NCBI GenBank assembly: GCA_018340375.1
Contig: JAFFJZ010000002.1
Location: 51,294,001-51,358,000, forward strand
Source of the DNA: Gonatopus flavifemur
Lineage: Eukaryota; Arthropoda; Insecta; Hymenoptera; Dryinidae
Length of the DNA: 64,000 bases
Direction: 5' to 3'
Position numbers and translations under genes: made by a program. The notes beneath the pieces are model-generated. The model had not been told where the DNA came from, made no database searches, and worked only from the letters and a program-made list of their open reading frames with translations. Shown piece after piece: positions 45,665-54,945 of the stretch (within the stretch, counting starts at the first letter, position 1; each line of letters begins with the position of its first letter).

Positions 45665-45962
45665 CTCTCTAAATTTTTTGTATTGAAAATCAACCCCTGA
45701 AGAGTGCGAATACTGCAAGTCGAACGAGAGTAAGATTTTCCTCTATAAGAGTGAATTTTCTGTCTTTTGAAGTGAGGATTTCACTCTTATAGAAGGGTGA
45801 AATTCCACTCTTCGAAACCAGTCAAAACTTCACTCTGATATAGTGAAAATTCACTTTTATGAAGTGAAAACTTACTCTTTAGAAGTGGATTCTCACTCCT
45901 CTTGGACTTGCAGTGTTTTCACTCTTCAAGAGTGAATTTTCCACTTCAAGAAATTTAGAGAG
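45665..45962. mobile_element. CACTCTT-rich foldback, copy 2, about 298 bp
   Basis: Outer CTCTCTAAATT and AATTTAGAGAG pair; inner ATACTGCAAGTCGAACGAGA is the counterpart of CTCTTGGACTTGCAGTGTTT in mirror. It is the same family as 32926-33218, with the same array of GAGTGAAAATTCACTT-like palindromes. Confidence 0.75.
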
Positions 45963-46392
45963 CAAGTAACACACGAATGTCCATGGCATATTCTGCGAAC
46001 TTCCTTAGCACATCTTATACATGTGCTATGAACGTTCTCAGCATACTGGGCGAATGCTGTATTACTATTTTATGTCATTTGGATCATTCAAATGCAAGGA
46101 ACGCATGCTTTGAAAATATTACCGATTTCAAAAAACTTGATTCCAACCCACGCTTTATCTCCCAATCTCTCATGGGACCATTCCTGAGACGCAAGGCTGT
46201 GAAGTCGGACCTTTCATGTAGTCGACTCCAACTTCGACTCCTCACCATTTTCACTTTACGACTCCGACTTCTAGGAGTTCTATTTTCATCAACAAAAATT
46301 CTAAAAGGACCAAACTTGGATATCAAATAGGAATTATTCATGGTGGAGATTCTTCGACCTGTGTTCTCATGATTTATTCATCCAAATATTAC
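45963..46392. other. Gene-free stretch
   Basis: A 117-codon plus-strand frame (45977-46330) faces an 85-codon minus-strand frame over the same DNA. Neither is recognisable. CGACTCC-rich motifs recur at 46220-46275. Confidence 0.3.
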
Positions 46393-46505
46393 TGCCCAGG
46401 CAGCAGAACGTGCTACCGGAACGTTTATGGATGGTTTATAGAACGTAGGGGAGATTTTCTGTACATTCAGAGAATGTCTCAGAGACATATTTCGCTGTTA
46501 AGATG
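46393..46505 (+). repeat. Short interspersed repeat, CCCAGACAGCACAACGTG family, copy 2
   Basis: GCCCAGGCAGCAGAACGTGC, GGTTTATAGAACGT and CAGAGACATATTTCGCTGTT align in order with 48046-48154. More diverged than that copy. Confidence 0.6.
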
Positions 46506-47635
46506 AAGTTTCATGCGCTCAGGACGTTGAAATTGAATCACAAACGATTTCTAATAGCATTCTAACGTTTGGAATATACTATGAGCATTTCATATAACGT
46601 ACTCATAGATTTATATCTCATATATGCTATCTACGATCGTAGAACATTCGAAACGTTCTGTACTACTTGAGATGTCACAGAATCCCCCTTGTAAATAATT
46701 TGTTGCTCTATTTCCAAATTTAATGCATGAATTATCTCTCTCGTCGATACTGTTCAACAGATATACATATTTTGGATAATAGAAAAAAACTTCGTCAACA
46801 ACCCTCAGGAGAAGATTTTCTTTGGAATTTTTATCCATAAACCATTTGTTTGAAGCGATTCAAAGACTCGTATATTTTTGTATGCAGTAAGATATTGAAC
46901 AATCACAACCAACAGGGTGAATGAAGGAAAACGTTGTGAATTGCACCGTAAAAAATATTCGTATTAATTTCAATACAAAAGTGTGAAAGCAATTGTATAA
47001 CACACATATGTTTGTATCAAATCTCCCACACTTCTATTGAAATTCGGGAACAACCCCAACAGCACATCCATCGATTTCTACGTCGCATCTCCGTGGATTT
47101 CACATGTATAAATGGTGGACGTGGATAAAACATGGATGAACGAAGATTCCACGTGCAGGCAACGTAGAGGCAACGTAGAAATGTCCGGTTCTGTACGGGA
47201 ATATTATCTTCGTATAATGGTTTTCATACGAAAATTGGTTTGAACCTCATAAAATCTGTGGTGAATTCGATACACAAAAATACGCGTTGATTGCTTCCAA
47301 ATTTTATGTGTGAAATTAACCAATTTTCCAAACAGCGTGTTTTAGGACATGATAGATAGTTCTGACAAAAGAAAATGAATTAAAATTTTTTGTTTTTGTA
47401 TGTTCTCATTCCTTGCGGATCTATGAAATCTCTGATAACATCCATCATTCAATGAAGATTGTGAAGAATTCTCAAAGTACTCAGAAACGATCTTCGTCTT
47501 GATAATGAGAGTGGATGCAAAATAAATCCATCAATGTGAAACGCTTGAAAATGGAGTAATCGCAGGATTCTTTCGCAATAAACAGTACGGAGAATTCTAT
47601 GCATTCAATTTCGGAATATTATACGGAAAACAAAG
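46506..47635. other. Gene-free stretch with repeat fragments
   Basis: Half of a 28100-type MITE begins at about 46947 (CACCGTAAAAAATATTCG). A half copy of the 36101 foldback occupies about 47078-47198. Weak inverted repeats lie at 47220-47340. No gene is recognisable. Confidence 0.4.
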
Positions 47636-47746
47636 ATTTGTTGGGATAATTATTCAACTTGTGAGAGCATATGAATCCTTTTTTCGTCAGAATAACCAAT
47701 TTATTTATCGATCTAACCAATTTGAAAAAATTTACTGAAAAGATTA

Positions 47747-48043
47747 CGCTGACAGAAAAACGACCTTGTTGAAACATTCGTGGTCGAAATAAGTTGAAAT
47801 CTGGTTCGAGTCACCAGGAAATGTGATTGTGATGCCCAGAAAAAGTGATTGAAGCAAAAATTAACTACATTTTTTAGGTTAGAAAAACCAAATTCTTTTC
47901 TTGGTGTGATAACCAGAATATGTAGTTAAGTTTTGCTTCAACCACTTTTTCTGGGCATCACAATCACTTTTCCTCGTGAATCGAACCAGATTTCAAGTTA
48001 TCGTGACCACGAATGTTTCAACAAGGTCGTTTTTCCGTCAGTG
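47747..48043. mobile_element. Nested foldback MITE, 297 bp
   Basis: Left CGCTGACAGAAAAACGACCT and right AGGTCGTTTTTCCGTCAGTG ends; TA at 47745-47746 and 48044-48045. Arms of about 130 bp are nearly perfect mirrors (GTTGAAACATTCGTGGTC, ATGTGATTGTGATGCCCAGA and their mirrors). Confidence 0.87.
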
Positions 48044-48045
48044 TA

Positions 48046-48154
48046 CCCAGACAGCACAACGTGCCACTGGACCGTTTATGGAAGGTTTATAGAACGTGGG
48101 AGAGGTTTTCTGAACGTTCAGAAAACGTCCCAAAGACACATTGTGCTGTTAGGG
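48046..48154 (+). repeat. Short interspersed repeat, CCCAGACAGCACAACGTG family, copy 3
   Basis: CCCAGACAGCACAACGTGCC at the left and the reverse complement of CACATTGTGCTGTTAGGG at the right form imperfect inverted ends. It abuts the preceding MITE, sharing the TA at 48044-48045. TA follows the right end. Confidence 0.7.
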
Positions 48155-48233
48155 TAGTTACATCAACGGGAAAAATTGTTATTCCATCTTAAAAAAAAAA
48201 TGGGTCCCTATGCGCTTACAAGTTAGGTAGTTA

Positions 48234-48352
48234 CCCCAGCAGAAATCACTCTAGTAATTCTCTAGGCCTTGCGAGGCCTCATCAGGCCCTTGTGAGGGAC
48301 TTGCAAGGTCTTGTAATCGCCTAGAGAATGACTACAGTGATTTCTACTAGGG
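48234..48352. mobile_element. Short foldback, CTCTAGTAGAAATCAC family, copy 2
   Basis: CCCCAGCAGAAATCACTCTA and the mirror CAGTGATTTCTACTAGGG; TA at 48232-48233 and 48353-48354. AGGCC/GGCCT motifs lie in the middle. A relative of 35473-35577. Confidence 0.78.
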
Positions 48353-48449
48353 TATGTGAACTTATCTCTATTTTCACCGCATATACTGTGAGCTTCGATC
48401 GAATACGTGTAAAAATACACTACCTACACAGAAAAGAAGATCAGTTGAA

Positions 48450-48630
48450 ATAATTATTCAAATTTCGAGTACATATTAACCCATTTTTTTCCGTTAGAAT
48501 AACAAATTTATCCATTGATCTAACTAATTTGCAATGATTTACTAGAGAAATTAGTTAAATCAACGGAAAACGTTCGTATTCTAACGAAAAAAATGACTCA
48601 ATATGCGCTTATAAGTTGAATAGTTATCAC
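48450..48630. mobile_element. Uninterrupted relative of the 47636 foldback
   Basis: TTCCGTTAGAATAACAAATT, ATCTAACTAATTTG and the mirrored GTTAAATCAACGGAAAACG give arms matching the interrupted host upstream. It serves as an approximate empty-site comparison. Confidence 0.6.
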
Positions 48631-49380
48631 ATGGCTTCCTCGTTTCTGTTAAAAAACAAATTAGGGAGAGGTTTTTGCATCTAAAACTCATCTCTCAACC
48701 AAAGCAGCTGAGATTCATGAGGGTCGATTATGGAACCATCACTTGAATTTGGTATGAACTTCATTACAATCGGATCATTAGAAGATCCCGTGTAGAAATT
48801 TGTCCGGGCATCCTAGATTATATCTAGTGCCTGCATATGTATGATCGAGGTATCCTTCATAGTGGATCACCTAATTACAGCCTAAAATGGACCCGGCCTA
48901 CCTGGTATTATTGAGGCGTAATTTTCAATTTATTGTGTCATCATTATTATTATCAATTTTTCCACATTCCATTATCATACGGACAAATAAATTGTTGAAA
49001 GTGAATATTCATGTCCCATTCCTACGTTGTGGCATTCCTAATTATGGCCAATATTGGCCCCGATTCGTTTCCCACAATTTGACCGAAATAGTGTTTTTAG
49101 GTAGTCTTTAATCACAACGGATATATTATACTTCAATTCAAAATGTCATGATCGTATAAAACCATAGTGACCAAACATGTATGATTAAATCCAAATTTGA
49201 ACACTGATTACATTTATTGTACAAAGATTTTATTATCAGTTTTCAATTTCCACGAAACACATTATTTTCAATATGAAGAATTGGTTTCAATGGACAATAT
49301 TAATAAAATATTGAGAACCGCAGTATAGTTGTGACAACGTAAAATGTTTCGCTCTCTACAAAATTTCGTAATTTAATGAT
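48631..49380. other. Gene-free stretch before the LINE
   Basis: No element or gene is recognisable; short frames only. Confidence 0.35.
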
Positions 49381-49712
49381 TTATCGTGCACACTTAATTC
49401 TTATTCTTTGTTATATTGTTGATTGTTCCATTAGGAGGCTTATTGTGTAAATTTCTCCGAACAACTGGGTTTTTGCACGCGATTTTTAGTGAATCTATTC
49501 CCAATACATTGGTTTATTCACTCGTCGTTACATATTGTTTCCACGAGGTCTATCCTATTTGTTGATACTTATACACATCTCGTGTACTCACGTATGATAA
49601 GACACTCTTCGTGTGTGCGTGTGTGTTTACCTCGGTACAGTGGATCTCATACTTGCCGTTTATTGGAATTCAAAAACTTTTGTATTATCATATAAATCAT
49701 ATAAACTTCAAA

Positions 49713-50531
49713 ATGCCTAAAAAAGTGTGTAAAGGATGTTCCAGAGTTGTGGATAAACCGGTATCTTGTGCTTCATGCAGTGTTATATCACATCCTGGTT
49801 CGTCGTGTTTAGCGAGAAGTCACCATCCGTGGCATAATGGAGTACTGATTGACTGCAAGGGGCCTCTTCCGTCTTCTGATACTTCTGTTGATCTTGCGGA
49901 AAAATTCGATGGCGTGTTGGATCAGTCAGGTTTTTTATCGGAAATTCAGAGCATCGTTGATTCTGCTTGTTCGAAACTCAGCAACCAGCTCAACGCGTTT
50001 GGGATCAAATTGAATTCTTTATCCAACACTGTGGCGGAATTATCCACGAGATTATCCACCTTGGAATCGTCTGCCCCTTCTTCTTCAGAAGGTTTCTACA
50101 ATGAGGAAGATTTGATAGATGAGCTGAATGAACGACATCGAAGAGCATGTAACATTCTACTCTTCAACGTTGAAGAATCTTCGAGGGATGGGTCTCCTGA
50201 TCATGTTATAGTTACTGATCTTCTTCAAAAAATCAGACCTGATACTTACGACAATGTGCAGATTCGTCGTATCGGTAAAAAGAAGGATGCTTCTAAAACT
50301 CGTCCGATCTGTGTCACATTTGCATCACGGAACATACCCATTGAGATTCTTCGTAACAAATCGTTGTACAATGGTTCAATTAGAATATCGCAAGATCGTA
50401 CCTTGAAGCAACGGAATTATCTGTCGAACTTACGTGAAGAGTTGAAAAATCTAAATGACCCTTCAAGGACTATTCGCTATTTCAATGGGATACCTAGGAT
50501 AGTTCCTGCTCACCAAAGAAAAAACGCTTAA
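49713..50531 (+). CDS. LINE ORF1 protein (zinc-finger, coiled coil, RRM-like)
   Basis: 272 residues from the first ATG that gives a zinc-finger N-terminus; the frame is open further upstream but that sequence looks like 5' UTR. Residues about 6-50 carry paired cysteines and histidines (CKGC, CASC, H, C) like the PHD-type finger found in CR1-group ORF1 proteins. Residues about 70-125 are rich in heptad-like leucines, a probable coiled coil. From about residue 140 the RRACNILLFNVEES block followed by IRRIGKKKD and ICVTF resembles the RRM-like domain of LINE ORF1 proteins. ORF1 proteins bind element RNA and form ribonucleoprotein particles for target-primed reverse transcription. The frame is intact. 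Its stop TAA overlaps the expected ORF2 start. Confidence 0.82.
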   Translation: MPKKVCKGCSRVVDKPVSCASCSVISHPGSSCLARSHHPWHNGVLIDCKGPLPSSDTSVDLAEKFDGVLDQSGFLSEIQSIVDSACSKLSNQLNAFGIKLNSLSNTVAELSTRLSTLESSAPSSSEGFYNEEDLIDELNERHRRACNILLFNVEESSRDGSPDHVIVTDLLQKIRPDTYDNVQIRRIGKKKDASKTRPICVTFASRNIPIEILRNKSLYNGSIRISQDRTLKQRNYLSNLREELKNLNDPSRTIRYFNGIPRIVPAHQRKNA

Positions 50532-53389
50532 TCGACCCTTTGGTGTATTATTAGAATGTTCGTGGCTTGAGAACTAAAATTGATCAACTTCATTGCTCTG
50601 TTGCTATATCAGATCCATGTTATGATATTATTATCTTATCTGAAACTTGGCTACGCGAGGATATTCTATCTTCTGAAATTGGTTTACATGGCTATGCAGT
50701 TTATCGTATGGATAGAAACGGACTCACCAGTCAATTTTCACGGGGAGGTGGTGTCTTAATCGCCGTTAAGGATACCCATCGGAGCTGTGTCGTCTCATCT
50801 TCTTATTCCAAAGTTGAACATCTTTACGTCAAAGTTTATTTTGGTTCTTTGTCGTTGTTGTTTGGGGCTGTCTACATTCCACCTTCTTCGGATTCTTCAA
50901 TATACTTGGACCATTGTAAAAGCGTTGGCGAAATCCTTCTCAAGGAGAACTTTAACTCCTTATACTTATACGGGGATTACAATTTACCTCATATTTCCTG
51001 GAGCAATATTGATTCCAAATTATCTTTCTCAGTGTTACCTGGTTCGACTCTCAATGAAATGACTTCTGCGCAATATGTTCTCGAATATTTCAATGAATTG
51101 AATTTGTTTCAACTTAATACTTTCAGAAATTCTCATGGTAACATACTTGATCTTATTTTTTCTGATAACGATCGTATTGATGTCAATATTGCTCTGGATC
51201 CTTTTCTCGCGTGTGACAACTTTCATCCTTCTCTTGTATCTAAGCTCAACCTACGTGAAAGTGTTTTACTGGTCCCCAATAAAATCATTAAATATAATTT
51301 CAATAAGGCGAATTACAGTGCAATTCGTGAATATTTAGGTTCTATCAACTGGGACGATGAATTGCGTAATCTTAATGTTATTGAAGCTGTTGATTTTTTG
51401 TATCTTCATTTATATAATGCAGTTGATTCATTCGTACCCAAGTATGTATCAAGGAATAGTTCTTATCCAAAATGGTTTTCTTCGGAATTAATTAAACTTA
51501 TTCGTCAAAAGAAAATTGCTCACAATAGGTACAAAGAGTCAAATTGCTTTGAAGATTACCTAATCTTTAGTCACTTACGAGCTCAATGTAAAGTTTTGAC
51601 TCGCCAATGTTACTTGTCTCATCTTCATTACGTTCAAGGGTCCATTCCTACAAATGTCAAAAGCTTTTGGAACTTCGTTAATAGTAAGCGGAATCAGAAC
51701 GGTATACCCCTGGTGATGCATTTAGACGGTACTATTGACAATACTGGTATTGCTATTCCGAACTTATTTGCATCTTATTTCAGATCAGTTTATCAAAATT
51801 ATCCCGTTGTTCCTTGTAATTTACCAGAATCTACTTTCAATGTCAATCTTCCCGATTTATTCATCAATATCGGTGAAGTGTTCAATAAAATCTCATCCTT
51901 GAAAACTTCTTCCGGTCCTGGTGATGATGGTATTCCTCCTAATTTTCTAAAATCTTGCAAGTTCGTCATTTCTCGGCCTTTGTGGTTGATCTTCAACAGC
52001 TCTTTATCCTCTGGAATATTCCCTTCTCAATGGAAATCCAGCTTAATTACTCCTATCTTCAAATCTGGGGACCGTTCTGACGTGAGAAACTATAGACCGA
52101 TTAGTATCATGAATGTTATGCCGAAAATTTTTGAAGATATACTTACTGATAAAATAACACCACTGTTTTCTGATATCATTTCTGATTTCCAGCATGGCTT
52201 CAATTCTGGGAAATCTACCGTAACTAACTTGTCTATTTTTTCTCATGTTGTGTCCTCTGCGCTTGATCAAAATGCCCAAGTGGATACTATATATACAGAC
52301 TTCTCAAAGGCTTTTGACAGAGTTGATCATAATATATTGTTAAATAAATTAAGTAATTCAGGTATTCGCAGCAATTTTTTGTCGTGGTTACAGAGTTATA
52401 TTCTGAATCGTACGCAATCGGTTCGTGTCTCTCAATATTTCTCTGATTCATTTTTTGTATCCTCAGGTGTACCGCAAGGCTCACATCTAGGTCCTTTATT
52501 ATTTATTATTTTCATCAATGCTATCTCTACGATTTTCAAGTACTGCACACATCTTCTTTTTGCTGATGACCTGAAACTGTTTATGATTATAAGAACTTAC
52601 AGAGATGCTCAAAATCTGCAATCTGATTTGGATCGGTTACAATCTTGGTGTGTGCTATCTAATATGTCATTAAATCTCACAAAATGCCATGTGATGAGAT
52701 TTCATAGAGGTGAAAATGCTATTTATTTTCCTTATAACTTGTCTCATTCTCTGTTATCACCTATAAATACTGTTCGTGATCTTGGAGTTTCATTTGACTC
52801 TCGTTTTAACTTCTCAGATCATTACAATTACATAGTTGGTACTTCCATGAAATTTCTCGGATTCATCAAGTGCGTTTGTAAAGTTTTTCGTGATCCTGTT
52901 GCACTTCGAACACTGTATTGTACTTTAGTTAGACCTCATCTTGAGTATGCGTCTCAAATTTGGAGTCCTCATTTAATTCGGGATTGTACAGACTTGGAAA
53001 GAGTTCAGCATAAGTTTCTGCGTTTTGCTGCCTATCGGATAGGCCGTCCGTTGAGCGTCACTTGTCATGATTACTCATTGATTATGACTCTACGTAACTT
53101 GCCTCCCTTGGAATCACGTCGTTTGTTCAATGATTTTTCATTTTTGTATAAAATTGTTAATGGGAAAATTCGCTGCCCTCAACTGCTTGGACTTGTACGT
53201 TTTAATGTCTCTTCTCGTTTATTGAGGCGCCCTAAATTGTTCAATCCAATTTCTTATAAATCGAGATACGGTTATTCTGATCCGGTAAATCGGATATCTA
53301 TTCTAGCAAATTCTTACAGTGATGTGCTTGAATTATTTTCATCTCATTCTGATCTTAGGAATTCTCTTTCTCTTATTTGTCAAATTTAA
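50531..53389 (+). pseudogene. LINE ORF2 (endonuclease plus reverse transcriptase), broken only at its start
   Basis: From TTG at 50567 the frame is open for 940 codons. Numbering from there, the apurinic-type endonuclease shows E26 (SETWL), D137 and N139 (GDYN), D195 (LDLIF) and D217-x2-H220-P. The reverse transcriptase has motif A D578 (YTDFSKAFD), the SGVPQGSHLGPLLF block, and motif C D667-D668 (FADD), then the KCHVMRF and LGVSFD thumb region and a C-terminal PHLEYASQIW block. There is no RNase H. Upstream, two changes disable initiation. The codon overlapping ORF1's TAA (50531-50533) reads ATC where TAATG-type coupling would place ATG, and codon 8 (50552-50554) is TAG just before the conserved NVRGLRTK. 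The enzyme nicks target DNA and copies element RNA. This copy may be unable to start ORF2 normally, though reinitiation or readthrough cannot be excluded. Confidence 0.85.
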
Positions 53390-53802
53390 TATCTAATTGT
53401 CCTTTTCACCTATAATTATACACGTTAACTGTTGTTGTAATATAAGATGCATGTAGTCGAGCTTAACATGATGCTTAATGCTTTGATGCATGATATATAT
53501 AATGTGGTTCAAATAATGTATATTCTATGTACCAAAGGGTCTTCTATACCCGTATAAACAAAATAAATAAATGAATAAATAAATATTAGATCATTTTAAT
53601 GAATGATGAGTTCTAGTGTGGAGTGATAACATGGCAACAATTTATTGCGGCTATCAGGACATTGAAGTGAAGTTTCATCATTACCAAGTTTTTCCTGATC
53701 TAAGTGATGGGACACACTGAAACTTGTGAAAGTCGTTGCCCAAGTAATATGAAAGCATTCGTAAAGTACTGTGAAAATTCTATTTGCTGAGATTCATTTG
53801 GT

Positions 53803-53950
53803 AAAGCTAAAAACATTCCATGGCCCGTTCATGGAACACTCATTTCAGTGAACGTACTATGAAGATACTTGCGCGTATTTAGCTGTAACAAACACATGTA
53901 ATAAGAATATTCTATGATTCTTCTATAAACGTGGTTATGTACTGCTCGGG
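53803..53950. repeat. Interspersed repeat, CCCAAGCAGTAC family, copy 2
   Basis: The reverse complement of 3053-3203, ending ATGTACTGCTCGGG at 53950 and followed by TA. It touches the next element directly. Confidence 0.65.
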
Positions 53951-54945
53951 TAGCGTTGCCGCGATCCGAGCTAACCCGAGTTTTGAGCATGAGCTCGGCT
54001 TGGCTCTTGTTTTTGTCAAATAGGCTCGGCTCGCAAATCGGATCGATAGATCCACTGCTCGGATTGGTTCGAAGATCGTCGAGGTAGATCGAAGATCTCA
54101 CGATCCTGCTTCGTTGAAAACAAACGCGAATAAAAAATTCTTGCATCCAGGGGCTCCTCGGAATAGAGCATACGGTACAGGCCATAAGTTTGAATTAACC
54201 TAAAGACATTTAATATTTTTACATCTTCGCTGTTCGAAATTGATTTAATTCATATAAACTACATGAATAATAATCGAAAAATGTCTCAACAATATAAAAC
54301 ACAATACACTTATGTAAATGAAGTAAGTTGATTTCCTGAAATAAACACATCAACTGAAAAAATTGTTTTTCCTTCGGGTGTATTCAAACTTTTGGCCTGT
54401 ACTGTATTTCTGAAGCTCTTGAAATTGAGGTATAAAACAACGTTTCCTCAAAATTTTTATGACTCGGCAAATCAAATTTCATAAATGTTTAGTTATAAAA
54501 ACTCCATGAATGCATCTTCCAATGAATAAATAGATAAATATATCATTAAATCTATCTTCAGAGGATTGGCGATGAAGAAAAATCCACTCCATAAACATAT
54601 CTTCTCAATATCGACTCTGCTACTAATTAAACATTCAACACAATATTGTTTCATAAACCGATTCTGACAAATGAAATTTCATGAGATTTGATCAGAACAT
54701 TGTCCAAGGTTCAATGAGATTTTGCGAGATTCCGTGAGATTTGGCGAGAATCAATGGTTTTTCTTAACCAGGGTCCTTCGGCTGATAGGAAATTTTCTCA
54801 GCAACGATCTAGCTCGTCGATCTCATAGTTCTGGCTTAGCTCGAAACTCGGATCGACTGAAATTTTTTCAGCTGTGCTCGAAAATTGGATCGTTTGAAAT
54901 TATCGAGATCGGCTCGAAATTTCGGGCAACTCTATGCTCGGGTGA
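53951..54945. mobile_element. CTCGG-rich element of about 1 kb interrupted by a Tc1-type MITE
   Basis: Both ends are rich in GCTCGG, GATCG and CGAGATC motifs in opposite senses (GTTGCCGCGATCCGAGC at the left, GCTCGAAATTTCGGGCAACT at the right). They may be imperfect inverted ends, and the exact boundaries are uncertain. The 54173-54404 MITE lies inside. No transposase is recognised. Confidence 0.5.
54173..54404. mobile_element. Tc1-type MITE, 232 bp
   Basis: Ends CGGTACAGGCCATAAGTTTG and CAAACTTTTGGCCTGTACTG are inverted, with TA at 54171-54172 and 54405-54406. The GGCCAAAAGTTTG block is the hallmark of many Tc1-family termini. No transposase remains. Confidence 0.88.

Larger units (their letters stand above)
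47636..48233. mobile_element. Foldback host carrying two inserted MITEs
   Basis: The left part (47636-47746: AATTATTCAACTTGTGAGAG, GTCAGAATAACCAATTTATT) and right part (48155-48233: TTGTTATTCCATCTTAAA, GCGCTTACAAGTTAGGTAGT) are mirrored arms of one foldback. A related foldback without these insertions lies at 48450-48630 and shows the uninterrupted order. Confidence 0.65.
49381..53590 (+). mobile_element. Nearly full-length non-LTR retrotransposon (Jockey/CR1 group)
   Basis: Two open frames, ORF1 (49713-50531) and ORF2 (50531-53389), are followed by a 3' UTR and an A-rich tail of AAATAAATAAATGAATAAAT type at about 53558-53590. ORF2 has an N-terminal endonuclease and a reverse transcriptase but no RNase H, fitting the Jockey/CR1 side of the LINE tree; the clade is unresolved. 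The 5' boundary is uncertain. TTTAATGA occurs both just upstream (about 49374) and just after the tail (about 53595) and could be a target duplication, but eight bases is weak. Open frames over 3.6 kb indicate a recent insertion. Confidence 0.88.
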
